A stretch of DNA of 64,000 bases from SAR202 cluster bacterium (lineage in GTDB: Bacteria; Chloroflexota; Dehalococcoidia; Lucifugimonadales; UBA3495), in assembly GCA_013204585.1 (NCBI GenBank), contig JABMNL010000045.1:1-64000 (forward strand), given 5' to 3'. The notes under the pieces were generated by a model. It saw nothing but the letters and a program-made list of their open reading frames with translations. It made no database searches and had not been told where the DNA came from. Each line of letters begins with the position of its first letter. The stretch's first letter is position 1. Position numbers and translations under genes: made by a program. Positions 1 through 9,086 of this stretch are shown in pieces.

Positions 1-1
1 A

Positions 2-730
2 AACAAGACCGTCATAGAAAACGTCGGCGACGGCAATGATACAGTTACCGTTAACGGGAAAAGTCGTCACATCGTCGGCTATCTGCAAGATTTTCTCTTT
101 TCTCCAGATCAAGCTCGCTCGCTTGTTTCTGTTCTTTCCGGTGGCGAGCGCAAGCGCCTTATGCTCGCCCGTCTCTTCACGCAGCCCTCCAATCTCCTTG
201 TGCTGGATGAACCCACCAACGACCTGGATATCGAGACCCTTGACCTTCTTGAAGGCCTCTTGATTGACTACACAGGAACGATTCTCCTCGTCAGCCATGA
301 TAGGACGTTCATCAACAACATCGTGACGAGCACCGTCGTTTTTGAAGGCGGCTCCGTCGTGAAGGAGTACGTGGGTGACTATGATGACTGGCTGCGTCAG
401 CGCCCCCAGGAAGCAAAACCGAGTAGGGCATCTGCCAGCAAACAAGACGCCCCACCGGCTCAGGCACCCAAGGCAAGGCTAAAATTAAGGTTCAACCAGC
501 AAAAGGAACTGGATGTACTGCCTCAGACTATTGAGGGCCTCGAAAGGGAACAGCAGGAGTTGTTCCAGACCATGGGTGATCCAGGGCTCTACAAAAAGGA
601 TAAGGCTGACATTGTTGCCACGAACGATAGGCTAGAAGAACTGAAAAGGCTTTTGGCTGAGGCCTACGCACGTTGGGAAGAACTGGAACAACTCCGCCTA
701 GATATCGAAAGCAGCAGGCTTTCAAAATAG
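2..730 (+). CDS. uup: ABC-F family ATPase, C-terminal part (Uup-like), 5' end outside window
   Basis: The open frame enters the window at base 2 and gives 242 residues. It contains the tail of the second ABC cassette: a GYLQDFLFSP stretch typical of Uup, the LSGGE signature (about window residues 45-49) and Walker B LLVLDEPTNDLD (65-76), with the H-switch in LLVSHDR. After about residue 130 it becomes charged and helix-rich (EGLEREQQEL, RLEELKRLLAEAY), matching the coiled-coil DNA/RNA-binding tail of Uup. ABC-F proteins are soluble, translation- or DNA-associated ATPases without membrane domains. The N-terminal cassette is missing because of the window edge. A strong terminator follows. Confidence 0.88.
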   Translation, partial: NKTVIENVGDGNDTVTVNGKSRHIVGYLQDFLFSPDQARSLVSVLSGGERKRLMLARLFTQPSNLLVLDEPTNDLDIETLDLLEGLLIDYTGTILLVSHDRTFINNIVTSTVVFEGGSVVKEYVGDYDDWLRQRPQEAKPSRASASKQDAPPAQAPKARLKLRFNQQKELDVLPQTIEGLEREQQELFQTMGDPGLYKKDKADIVATNDRLEELKRLLAEAYARWEELEQLRLDIESSRLSK

Positions 731-824
731 ATAATGCCAACCAGCGTAAAGACGAAGCTAATTGGGAAATAAGTGGCATGGTCACGCCGCCAACATCCCC
801 ACCTGTACCAATTCTGTATTTAAT

Positions 825-862
825 AAAAAATGCCCGGCGTGTTAAACACCGGGCATTTTTTC
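825..862. terminator. Intrinsic terminator, probably bidirectional
   Basis: ATGCCCGG pairs with CCGGGCAT around a short loop. The stem is flanked by six A residues upstream (825-830) and six T residues downstream (856-861), so it works in either direction. It sits between the convergent ABC-F gene and the minus-strand NIPSNAP gene. Confidence 0.9.
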
Positions 863-886
863 TAAATTTGGGCTGATTGCTGTTCG

Positions 887-1579
887 TTACTCCGGCACCG
901 GCCCGAACTCGGTTGAGTTCATCAGGTAGGTGTTTTGGGCCACCAGTAGACCACGGACACGGGGGACGTATTTGCCGGTCCATTCCGGGTCGGCGGCCAC
1001 GGCCTCTTTGCCTTCTTTTAGGTGCTTCAAGTCGTCGTAGGCCCAGATGTGGGTCACCTGGTTCAGGTCGCCAATGTCGCTGTAGTACCAGCCCGCCAAC
1101 TTAATACCGTGGCGCTTCCTAATCGGTAGGGCTATCTCTTCCGCCGCCGCCATATATTCTGGAATGGCGCCGTGCTTGAAGGTGTACATGCGGAAGTCGA
1201 AGACCATTTTGTTCTTCTTGATGAACTCCGGTGTGCCTTCAGCGGGAACGTCTCCGATTTGCGGGTAGACGGGCGCAAAGTGGGGAGAGTTCATCACCCA
1301 AGTCTTCTGAGACTCGACCAACCCCTTGGTTCTAGGTAAGTATTTCCCGGCCCAGTCGGGGTCAGAGCGAAACGCCTTCTTGCCTTCTTCCAGGTGCTTG
1401 ATGTCTTCGTATCCCCAGATGTGGACCACCTGGTTCAAAGCCCCAATCTCGCTCCAGTACCAACCGGCCAGGGTAACCCCGTGACGCTGCCGGATGGGCA
1501 GGCTAAGTTCTTTCACACCGGCCCGGTAATCGGGGGTTGCCCCCGGCCTTAAGGTATACATCCGAAAGTCGTAAATCAT
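887..1579 (-). CDS. Tandem-domain NIPSNAP family protein
   Basis: 230 residues made of two copies of a roughly 105-residue dimeric alpha-beta barrel (ferredoxin-like) domain, beginning at MIYDFRMYTLRPG (residue 1) and MVFDFRMYTFKHG (residue 125). Each copy has the same inner motifs: LPIR.RHG, LAGWY.S.IG.LNQV.HIW and a DP.W..KY.PR segment. This is the NIPSNAP family; its biochemical role is not settled, and related proteins sit in catabolic operons. The start is supported by GGAG six bases upstream. It is probably the last gene of the minus-strand run beginning at metH. The internal duplication makes the protein a covalent pseudo-dimer. Confidence 0.82.
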   Translation of the reverse strand: MIYDFRMYTLRPGATPDYRAGVKELSLPIRQRHGVTLAGWYWSEIGALNQVVHIWGYEDIKHLEEGKKAFRSDPDWAGKYLPRTKGLVESQKTWVMNSPHFAPVYPQIGDVPAEGTPEFIKKNKMVFDFRMYTFKHGAIPEYMAAAEEIALPIRKRHGIKLAGWYYSDIGDLNQVTHIWAYDDLKHLKEGKEAVAADPEWTGKYVPRVRGLLVAQNTYLMNSTEFGPVPE

Positions 1580-1631
1580 GATTACTCCAACGCCTTAATC
1601 TTTGATGGAATCTTTTGGGTGGTTCGATGAT

Positions 1632-1659
1632 TCCCCCTTTCGTGGAGGGCCTAGGGGGA
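1632..1659. repeat. C/G-tract palindromic intergenic repeat, copy 1
   Basis: TCCCCCT (1632-1638) and AGGGGGA (1653-1659) form a hairpin around a 14-base loop. Read on the minus strand it contains ACGAAAGGGGGA, which recurs at 14331-14341 in a similar C/G-tract setting, so it looks like a dispersed element and not a simple terminator. There is no T-run. Confidence 0.5.
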
Positions 1660-1665
1660 TTTCCG

Positions 1666-2310
1666 TTAGCTCAGCAGCCGTTTCAACGCCCGGGCGCTGC
1701 TGTGGGGAGCGGAGAGTACGGGCACGGGGGATACCTTTTCCAGGTGGGCCAATGCCGCTGCGAACGAGAACTGGCTGAGCAGTACCACATCAACATCAGG
1801 TGCCAGCTTTAAGACCTCTTCTTCCAGGCGGCGCTCCAGTCCCGTTTGGCCTTCGGCCCGCATGACATCTATCAGGTCTTCAGCCAGGCATAGACGTGGT
1901 TCAATCACTTTCCCTGCTTCCTTGGCCTCCAACCTTAGATAATACTCCGCGTCACGCATGGTGGCCGGAACAGACGCAATTAAGCCAACTCTGGGGCCAG
2001 CCGCCACTGCTTCAGCCATTACCGGGCCGTAGGAGGAAACCAGTGGGACATGCACCAAGTCTTTCGCCGAGTCGACTACGGGTGCATAGACCGAGCAAGC
2101 CAGCCCGATGGCGTCCGCTTTGTTGTCCTGGCAATACCCGATGAGATTGCTCATCCGGCGGCGTAGGTTGGGCGTTAGCCGGTCGTCAAAGTCAATCAGC
2201 AGTCCTTCGTCGAGGACGTTGATTACTTCGGCTTCGGGGAACTCATCGCTGAATGCCAACCGCACCGGCGGGATGGACTCGGCGATGGCGTGGATCATGG
2301 TGACGCGCAT
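1666..2310 (-). CDS. Asp/Glu/hydantoin racemase superfamily protein, one catalytic Cys missing
   Basis: 214 residues starting MRVTMIHAIAESIPP and containing an ACSVYAP motif (Cys72), the usual first cysteine site of aspartate/glutamate racemase-like enzymes. The second half, where a second Cys is expected (often GCT or C.H), reads LLSQFSF (178-184) with no cysteine. So the two-cysteine racemase mechanism is unlikely. A decarboxylase/isomerase-type member of the superfamily, or a lost activity, is possible. AGAGG lies upstream of the start. It sits 52 bases after the GTPase gene on the same strand. Family assignment is fairly secure; substrate is unknown. Confidence 0.65.
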   Translation of the reverse strand: MRVTMIHAIAESIPPVRLAFSDEFPEAEVINVLDEGLLIDFDDRLTPNLRRRMSNLIGYCQDNKADAIGLACSVYAPVVDSAKDLVHVPLVSSYGPVMAEAVAAGPRVGLIASVPATMRDAEYYLRLEAKEAGKVIEPRLCLAEDLIDVMRAEGQTGLERRLEEEVLKLAPDVDVVLLSQFSFAAALAHLEKVSPVPVLSAPHSSARALKRLLS

Positions 2311-2362
2311 GGTTGTAATGCCTCTTTGAAATCTACTATCCAGTATAACTTGCCATGCGCAT

Positions 2363-3706
2363 TTAACCGCCCGTTAGCCGATGAAAGTCGAAATCGGTGA
2401 GAATCTCAGTCAATTCGCCGCCCCGGTCTTGTAGCTCGTACTCCACCGCAATCATCGGTTTGTCGACGTTGACCAGGCGGGCCAGGTTCATGGGGGTGGC
2501 GTAGAGAATCAGGTCGGCATCGGCGGCGTTCAGAGTGGCTTCCAAGTCCGCCACCTGTTCTGGGCTGTATCCCAGGGCTGGAACTTCGGATTCCATGTGG
2601 GGGTAATTTGAGTAGGCGTCTGCGATGCTGCCCACGGCGAACTGTCGTCCCGATACGATTTCTGCGGCGTCCAGATTGCGGGCCGCGATGGTACCGGCCC
2701 CATAGGACATGCCTCCGTGAGTCAACGTTGGCCCGTCGCCGACTACCAATACCCGCTTGCCGCTAATCTGGGTGGGCTCGGCAACGGAGAGCACCGAGTC
2801 GGCCAGTATAACGGGCACGTCTTTTCTGGCTACAGACGCAATCGAAGCCTGCACCTGGGCCAGTTGTTCTGGGGTGGCGCTGTCCACCTTGTTGATTACT
2901 ACCACGTCGGCCATGCGTAAATTTGACTCACCGGGGTGGTAGCTGGTCTCGTCGCCGGGGCGGAGCGGGTCGACCAATACTATATGCAGATCGGACCGCA
3001 CGAAGGGCAGGTCGTTGTTGCCTCCGTCCCAAATGACCAGGTCGGCTTCTTCCTCGGCCCGGTGGAGTATGGGCAGGTAGTCCACACCGGCAAATACGGC
3101 CATTCCCATCTGTAGCAGCGGTTCGTATTCCTCCCTCTCCTCGATGGTAGCTTCAAAACGCTCCAGGTCATCCATATCGCCAAACCGCTGTACTCGCTGT
3201 GCTTCCAGATCCCCGTAGGGCATGGGGTGACGAATAACACTGACCCGTCGGCCCCGCCCCAGGAAAAACCGGGCGATGTGGCGGGTGGCCGAGCTTTTGC
3301 CTACTCCGGTTCTGACGGCGCAGACGCTAATAACGGGTCTGCGTGACGGGATGGCGGTACGGTTCGGGCCCAAAAACCCGAAGCTCGCGCCAGCGGCCAG
3401 CACGGTGGAGGCTTTGTGCATCACGTCCGCATGGGAGATATCGCTGTAGGAGAAATAGACCCAGTCGATACGTTCTTTTTTAATCAGCGCGACCAGTTCC
3501 GACTCTTCGACGATGAGAATTCCGTTGGGGTACAGCGGTCCGCTCAATGCTGGCGGATAGGTCCGTCCGTCTATATCCGGTATTTGAGTAGCGGTGAAGG
3601 CCACTACCCGCGTAACCGGGTCGTTTCGGAAGACAACATTGAAGTTGTGAAAGTCGCGGCCAGCGGCTCCCATGATGATGACCCTGGATCTGCCGTCGTT
3701 TTGCAT
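2363..3706 (-). CDS. P-loop GTPase of the cyclic 2,3-diphosphoglycerate synthetase-like family
   Basis: 447 residues. The N-terminus has the family hallmark GAAGRDFHNFN (residues 13-23). A P-loop-like VRTGVGKSS is at 131-139, DGGNN lies in the middle, and a VVINKVD stretch fits the guanine-specificity motif NKxD. Members are annotated as cyclic 2,3-diphosphoglycerate synthetase from the archaeal enzyme, but bacterial copies are widespread and their role is unproven. AGGAAG precedes the ATG, which lies only 12 bases after the fhs stop, so the two are surely co-transcribed. Linkage to folate genes hints at one-carbon or acetyl/formyl chemistry; that is inference. Confidence 0.78.
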   Translation of the reverse strand: MQNDGRSRVIIMGAAGRDFHNFNVVFRNDPVTRVVAFTATQIPDIDGRTYPPALSGPLYPNGILIVEESELVALIKKERIDWVYFSYSDISHADVMHKASTVLAAGASFGFLGPNRTAIPSRRPVISVCAVRTGVGKSSATRHIARFFLGRGRRVSVIRHPMPYGDLEAQRVQRFGDMDDLERFEATIEEREEYEPLLQMGMAVFAGVDYLPILHRAEEEADLVIWDGGNNDLPFVRSDLHIVLVDPLRPGDETSYHPGESNLRMADVVVINKVDSATPEQLAQVQASIASVARKDVPVILADSVLSVAEPTQISGKRVLVVGDGPTLTHGGMSYGAGTIAARNLDAAEIVSGRQFAVGSIADAYSNYPHMESEVPALGYSPEQVADLEATLNAADADLILYATPMNLARLVNVDKPMIAVEYELQDRGGELTEILTDFDFHRLTGG

Positions 3707-3718
3707 GTTGGTTTCTTC

Positions 3719-5347
3719 CTAGCTCAACCCCTGCACTTCGCCGTCCGGTGTAACGTCCATGTCCAATGCTCGTGGCCGGGAAGGCAGACCGGGCAGGGTT
3801 TCGATGCGGCCTGCCAGCGCGTAGAGGAAACCTGCGCCCACGGAAGCCCGGATGTCGGTGATGGGGAAGGTATAGCCCTGGGGACGTCCCTTTAGGCTCG
3901 GGTCATGGGATATGGACAGGTGGGTCTTGGCCATGCAGATGGGCAGTCCGCCCCAGCCTTGGGACTCGAAGTACTGCAATCGTCGGTGGGCTTCAGGCGA
4001 CCAGCTAACATCGGCGGCACCGTAAATCTTCTGGGCTAGGGCCAGAATCTTATCTTGGGCCGAAGCGTCGGACGCGTAGGCGTAGGTTATTTGCGGGTCG
4101 CCTTTGGCAGCGTCCACCACGGCCTGAGCCAGCTCTTCGCCGCCAGCCCCGCCCTGGGCGAAGCCGTCGCACTCGACTGCCGATGTCGCACCCGCGTCCA
4201 TGGCGATTTTCTTTACCGCCGCCAGTTCTTCAGGGCTATCGGTGCCGAACCGGTTGATGGCCACCACACAAGGCAGGCCGAATCCTCGAACAATGCCGAC
4301 GTGGTGTACGAGATTGTCACCACCGGCAACCACGGCATTGGCGTCTGGGCTGCCAAGGTCGCGGCGGCGGGTGCCACCGTGCCACTTCAAGGCCCGGGCT
4401 GAGGCCACCAACACAGCGGCGCTGGGCGGGGTGCCGCTCTGCCTGGTCTTGATGTGCATGAACTTTTCAAAACCCAGGTCCGAAGCGAAACCGGCTTCGG
4501 TGATGACGTAGTCGGCGTAACCCAAGGCCATCTTGTCGGCGATGATTGAACTACAGCCGTGGGCGATGTTGCCGAAGGGCCCGGCGTGGATGATGGACGG
4601 CTGGCCCTCCATGGTCTGAACCAGGTTGGGCATTACGGTCTGATGGAGCAGCGTCATCAGCGCTCCGGTAACCTCCAACTGGGCAACGGTCACCGGCTCG
4701 CCGTCACGGGTCTCAGCAACAACGATTCGGGAAATCCGTTCACGCAGGTCTGCGGGGCCGTCGGCCAAGGCCAAAATGGCCATTATTTCTGATGCCGATA
4801 CGATGTCGAAACGTGCCTCACGCACCGGTCCGTAACCAGAACCGCCAATTCCGGTGACCACTTGGCGCAGGCCCCGGTCTGAGGCGTCGGTCACCCGGTT
4901 CCACATGACACCGCTGGCGTCCAGGCCCGGTATTGCTCCCCGGAACACGGCGTTGTCCACCAGGGCAGCCAACAGGTTGTGGGCCGAACCGATGGCATGG
5001 GCGTCCCCGGTAAAGTGGATGTTAATTTCGTCCTCGGGCACCACTCGGGCCATACCGCCGCCGGTGCCGCCGCCTTTAATTCCGAAGATTGGCCCCAGGG
5101 TCGGTTCCCTTAAGTTGACCGAGACCTTGTGGCCCAAGCGTCCCATGCCCTGGGTAAGGCCGATGGCGGTGGTGGTCTTGCCCTCGCCAGCGGGGGTCGG
5201 CGTGATGCCGGTAACAACCACGAGCTTGCCATGTGGGCCGTCAGTCTTCAGGGCGTCGAGGGAAATTTTGGCCTTGTACCGACCGTATGGCACCAGGTGA
5301 TCGGGATTCAGGCCCAGTTCGTCTGCAATCTTGGTGATAGGTTCCAC
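3719..5347 (-). CDS. fhs: Formate--tetrahydrofolate ligase
   Basis: 542 residues, near the usual 550-560. The enzyme joins formate to tetrahydrofolate using ATP, making 10-formyl-THF in the cytosol. The family start PITKIADELGL is intact, followed by the P-loop TPTPAGEGKTT (49-59) and the glycine-rich FGIKGGGTGGG. GTG start with GGAGG four bases upstream. It lies between metH and the GTPase gene on the same strand, which makes a one-carbon cluster: formyl-THF production next to methyl-THF consumption. No methylene-THF dehydrogenase or reductase is in the window. Confidence 0.95.
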   Translation of the reverse strand: MEPITKIADELGLNPDHLVPYGRYKAKISLDALKTDGPHGKLVVVTGITPTPAGEGKTTTAIGLTQGMGRLGHKVSVNLREPTLGPIFGIKGGGTGGGMARVVPEDEINIHFTGDAHAIGSAHNLLAALVDNAVFRGAIPGLDASGVMWNRVTDASDRGLRQVVTGIGGSGYGPVREARFDIVSASEIMAILALADGPADLRERISRIVVAETRDGEPVTVAQLEVTGALMTLLHQTVMPNLVQTMEGQPSIIHAGPFGNIAHGCSSIIADKMALGYADYVITEAGFASDLGFEKFMHIKTRQSGTPPSAAVLVASARALKWHGGTRRRDLGSPDANAVVAGGDNLVHHVGIVRGFGLPCVVAINRFGTDSPEELAAVKKIAMDAGATSAVECDGFAQGGAGGEELAQAVVDAAKGDPQITYAYASDASAQDKILALAQKIYGAADVSWSPEAHRRLQYFESQGWGGLPICMAKTHLSISHDPSLKGRPQGYTFPITDIRASVGAGFLYALAGRIETLPGLPSRPRALDMDVTPDGEVQGLS

Positions 5348-5412
5348 GTCGCCTCCAGGCGCCAGATTGGGGTGCGGATGGCCATGATTTAACCCATGAG
5401 CCCCCGAGACGA

Positions 5413-8400
5413 TTAACGCTTGGCTATTTCTTGTTCCAGCCGTTCGATGTCCCGTTCGCTCAGGTTGAAGTACTTGGCGTCGGGGTGGTGGAAGACCAGG
5501 GCCGACACCGAGGACTCTGGATCCATCATGTATCCCTCGGTCAACTCCACGTCCAGGTTGGCAGACACTTCCAACAGTCGGAACAGTTGTTCCTGGTCCT
5601 CCAGGCGCGGGCAGGCCGGATAGCCGGGGGAGAACCGCATTCCCCGGAACTGGGTGCGGAATAGGTCTTGGGGATTAGTCCCTGCCGGGTCGCCGAAGCC
5701 CCACATCTGCCGCATCTGCTGATGGAGCAGTTCGGCAAAGGCCTCGGCGCTTTCCAGGGCGATGGCTTGCAGGATGTGGGCGTTCAGGAATTTACCCTCG
5801 GCCATCCAGGTCTCGGCCAACTGCCGGACGCCGTTGCCGATGGACGTGACAAACATGCCAACGTAGTCGACCTTGCCGCTGCTTTGGGGCAGCACGTAGT
5901 CGGACAGGCATAGACCGTCCCGTTGGGACTGGCGACCGAAATAGAATTCTTCGATGGCCTTTTGGTCATCCGAACCGTGGACCAATAGCCGCTGGCCGTC
6001 GGAATTGCAGGCGAAGAACTTGAAGATGGCGTTGGCTTTAATGTCTTCTTGGGCCAGTATCAGGTCTTCGACAATTCGAACCGAGTCTCTTAGTTCGACT
6101 GCGGATTGATTTCCAGCCTCCAGGTCGTCGGCGAACCGGCCCTTATAGCCCAGATGCCTAACGTAGAGCATCTGGGGGTTGATGTAGCGAAATATCTCTT
6201 CGAGGCTGTAGTTGTTCAGAACGTGGAGCCGTAGGTCTGGTGGGTTAGGAACATCTAAGTCGTGCTTAACCTGGGCGGGAGGCACATCGGCCCCCTCATC
6301 CGAAGCTCGGTCTTTGGCTGCCTGGTCAGCGGCCAACATGGACTCGGCCTCTCCGGCCATCGTGGCCGCCAACTTTTCGCGCTCGTCGGCGTCCTGAATT
6401 GTGTTGGCCAGGGCCAGCCCGGACATGGCATCGGGGGCATAGGCCACCATGCCTTCATATTCGGGTGCGATGCGCAGTCGGGTAAACCGGTTGGACAGTG
6501 CGGCGCCTCCCACCAGCACGGGACAGGCGATGCCCGCTTGACGGAAGTCTTGGGCCGTCTCGACCATCATCTGGGCGCTCTTAACCAGCAGGCCAGATAG
6601 CCCAATCATGTCGGGCTTGTGCTCGTTGTAGGCGGCAATAAGGTCTTGGGGCGGTATCTTGATGCCCAGGTTAATCACCTGGTAGCCATTGTTCGACAGG
6701 ATAATCTCGACCAGGTTCTTCCCGATGTCGTGGACATCGCCCTTCACCGTCGCCAGCACAATTTTGCCCTTGATGGCGCTCTCGTTCTGTTCCATGTGGG
6801 GCTCAAGGTGGGTGACCGAGAATTTCATGGACTCAGCCGACTGCAAGACCTCGGCAACGATTAATTGGTTGGCGTTGAACTGGCGGCCTACTTCGGCCAT
6901 CCCTGCCATTAGCGGCCCGTTGATAATCTCTAGCGCTGTTCGTTCTTTCAGGGCCTCGTCCAGGTCATCGGCCAACCCTTCTTTCGAACCTTCGATGATG
7001 GCCAGGGCCAGACGTTCGTCCAGGGGCAGGTTCAGGCGTTCTTCCGAAGTAGCCTTGGGCGCTTTGTCGCGGAAGTGGTCCGCGAAGGCGGCTACCGGGT
7101 CATCGCCGCTGTACCAAATCAAATTCTCGGCCAGCTTGCGCTCTTCTTCCGGTATGGAGGCATAGCGTTCCATACCTTCCGAGTTGACGATGGCCAAGTC
7201 CAAGCCCGCCTGGACGCAGTGGTAGAGGAAGACCGAATTGAGGACTTCGCGGCCAGCGGCAGGTAGGCCGAAAGATACGTTGGAGATGCCCAGCACGGTT
7301 TTGCATCCGGGCAGCGCTTCCTTGATGAGGCGGACGCCCTCGATGGTTTCTGCACCGGAGCCAATGTAGTTGGCGTCGCCGGTGCCCACGGGGAAAACCA
7401 ACGGGTCGAAGAAAATGTCCTCAATGAGAATGCCGTACTTCTCGGTCAGAAGTTTGGCTGACCTAATTGCGACCTCAAGCTTGCGCTCTTTGGTGATGGC
7501 TTGGGCTTGCTGTTTGTCGTCGTCGATACAGCCGACCACCAAGGCCGCGCCGTAGCGTCGGGCCAAAGGCACCACCGCCTGGAACCGCTCTTCGCCGTCC
7601 TCAAGGTTGATGGAGTTGATGATGGACTTGCCCTGTAGCATTGTTAATGCCAGTTCAATCACTGCAGAGTCGGTCGAGTCAATCATGATGGGCGCTTTGA
7701 CTTTTTTGGTGACCAAATCCAGGAACTGGGCCACGTCCGTTGCCTCGTCCCGGTCTGGGTCTTGAAGGCAGACGTCTAAGATGTGGGCGCCGTTTCTAAC
7801 CTGACGACGGCCAATCTCAGCGGCCTCCTCAAAGGAACCTTCGGCGATTAAGCGGCGGAACCTTCGGCTGCCCAACACGTTGGTGCGCTCGCCGACAATC
7901 GCCGGTCGCACATCGTCGTCCACCAACAGAGATTCGATACCCGACACCCTGGTGTCTGACGATACAATCACCGGCCGCACCGGCTTATTCGCGGCCATTT
8001 CGGCTAGCAGATTGATGTGTCCGGTGCCGGTGCCACAGCAGCCGCCCACCAGGTTTACCCAGCCGGACGCGGCGAACCGACCGACGGTCTCCTGCATCAT
8101 CTCCGGCGTCTCGTTGTAGTTGCCATCTTCGTCGGGCATTCCGGCGTTGGGCAAACAGGCCACGGGGAACTTGGAAAGGGATGCCAAAGTCCTAATGTGG
8201 TCGGTCATAAAGTTGGGGCCGGTGGCGCAGTTCAGTCCAATCCACAGCAGGTCGCGGTGGGCCAGGGAGGTATAGAAGGCTTCAACGTCCTGACCGGCCA
8301 GCAAGGTGCCCATGGGTTCAATTGTGCCTTGCACTGCCACCGGAACCACCTGTCCCGTTTCGGCCATGGCGCGGTCAATGCCTTCAAGTCCGGCCTTCAC

Positions 8401-8919
8401 GTTCAGGGTGTCTTGGCTGGTCTCCAGCAAAAGCACATCAATTCCGCCTTCGATGAGTCCGGCGGCCTGGACGTGGTAATCGTTGGCCAGTTCTTCGAAG
8501 GTTATGCCGCCGGTGACCGAAATCGTCTTGGTCGTCGGCCCCATGGAACCGGCCACGAACCGGGGTTTTTCTGGGGTGGACATCGCCTCGGCAGCGCGTC
8601 GGGCCACGATGGCGGCTTCGCGGTTGATGCGGCGGGCTTCGTGGGCCAGGTTGTATTCAGCGAGCACTACCGGCGTTGCGCCGAAGGTGTTGGTCTCAAT
8701 AATGTCAGCCCCGGCTTCCAGGTAGCCACGGTGGATTTCTTCGATAACGTCGGGTCGAGTGATTATTAGGTACTCGTTGCACCCTTCGTATTCAGCGCCA
8801 CCAAAGTCATCTGGTCCCAAATTGCGGTCTTGGATGGCGGTGCCCATGGCCCCGTCCATCACCAGTATCCGTTGGCCTAACGCCGATTTCAGTTCATCAA
8901 TATGGTAAATAGCTGTCAT
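5413..8919 (-). CDS. metH: Cobalamin-dependent methionine synthase
   Basis: 1168 residues, full length for the four-module enzyme. It transfers methyl from 5-methyl-THF through cobalamin to homocysteine. In order: homocysteine domain starting DGAMGT with zinc cysteines near GLNCATG and GGCCGTGTGH; pterin domain beginning near PAIVGERTNVLGS; helical cap; B12 domain with the lower-ligand motif DVHDIGKN; C-terminal AdoMet reactivation domain (around PGYPACP). First gene of a minus-strand group with fhs. The roughly 120-base 5' leader was checked for SAM and cobalamin riboswitch core motifs and I see none. Confidence 0.96.
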   Translation of the reverse strand: MTAIYHIDELKSALGQRILVMDGAMGTAIQDRNLGPDDFGGAEYEGCNEYLIITRPDVIEEIHRGYLEAGADIIETNTFGATPVVLAEYNLAHEARRINREAAIVARRAAEAMSTPEKPRFVAGSMGPTTKTISVTGGITFEELANDYHVQAAGLIEGGIDVLLLETSQDTLNVKAGLEGIDRAMAETGQVVPVAVQGTIEPMGTLLAGQDVEAFYTSLAHRDLLWIGLNCATGPNFMTDHIRTLASLSKFPVACLPNAGMPDEDGNYNETPEMMQETVGRFAASGWVNLVGGCCGTGTGHINLLAEMAANKPVRPVIVSSDTRVSGIESLLVDDDVRPAIVGERTNVLGSRRFRRLIAEGSFEEAAEIGRRQVRNGAHILDVCLQDPDRDEATDVAQFLDLVTKKVKAPIMIDSTDSAVIELALTMLQGKSIINSINLEDGEERFQAVVPLARRYGAALVVGCIDDDKQQAQAITKERKLEVAIRSAKLLTEKYGILIEDIFFDPLVFPVGTGDANYIGSGAETIEGVRLIKEALPGCKTVLGISNVSFGLPAAGREVLNSVFLYHCVQAGLDLAIVNSEGMERYASIPEEERKLAENLIWYSGDDPVAAFADHFRDKAPKATSEERLNLPLDERLALAIIEGSKEGLADDLDEALKERTALEIINGPLMAGMAEVGRQFNANQLIVAEVLQSAESMKFSVTHLEPHMEQNESAIKGKIVLATVKGDVHDIGKNLVEIILSNNGYQVINLGIKIPPQDLIAAYNEHKPDMIGLSGLLVKSAQMMVETAQDFRQAGIACPVLVGGAALSNRFTRLRIAPEYEGMVAYAPDAMSGLALANTIQDADEREKLAATMAGEAESMLAADQAAKDRASDEGADVPPAQVKHDLDVPNPPDLRLHVLNNYSLEEIFRYINPQMLYVRHLGYKGRFADDLEAGNQSAVELRDSVRIVEDLILAQEDIKANAIFKFFACNSDGQRLLVHGSDDQKAIEEFYFGRQSQRDGLCLSDYVLPQSSGKVDYVGMFVTSIGNGVRQLAETWMAEGKFLNAHILQAIALESAEAFAELLHQQMRQMWGFGDPAGTNPQDLFRTQFRGMRFSPGYPACPRLEDQEQLFRLLEVSANLDVELTEGYMMDPESSVSALVFHHPDAKYFNLSERDIERLEQEIAKR

Positions 8920-9017
8920 ATATATTCAAAAACTACGCAGGTTTCGAGTAAGTAGAGTACGGCTAGGATTGTAGCATCGGCTCCCAGAAGTGGAAACCGG
9001 TGCGCGCTCTCTTGGGC

Positions 9018-9046
9018 GTCTAGCTCGCTTTTTGGTTCCTAGTATA
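9018..9046 (-). promoter_or_regulatory. Possible metH promoter (-10 TATACT)
   Basis: On the minus strand TATACT (9046-9041) is preceded by TTAGCC at a 16-base spacing. Transcription from here would give a leader of about 115 bases before the metH ATG at 8919. The -10 is good, the -35 poor. Confidence 0.3.
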
Positions 9047-9086
9047 AAAACGGCGGGTTCGGGGCTAACGCTAGCTGTTCAGATTT

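Noticed and set aside
8017-8769. Plus-strand frame of 250 codons opposite metH
   Set aside because: Antisense shadow; Gly/Val/His-rich, no motif.
8920-9086. SAM or cobalamin riboswitch before metH
   Set aside because: I looked for the conserved cores and found none.
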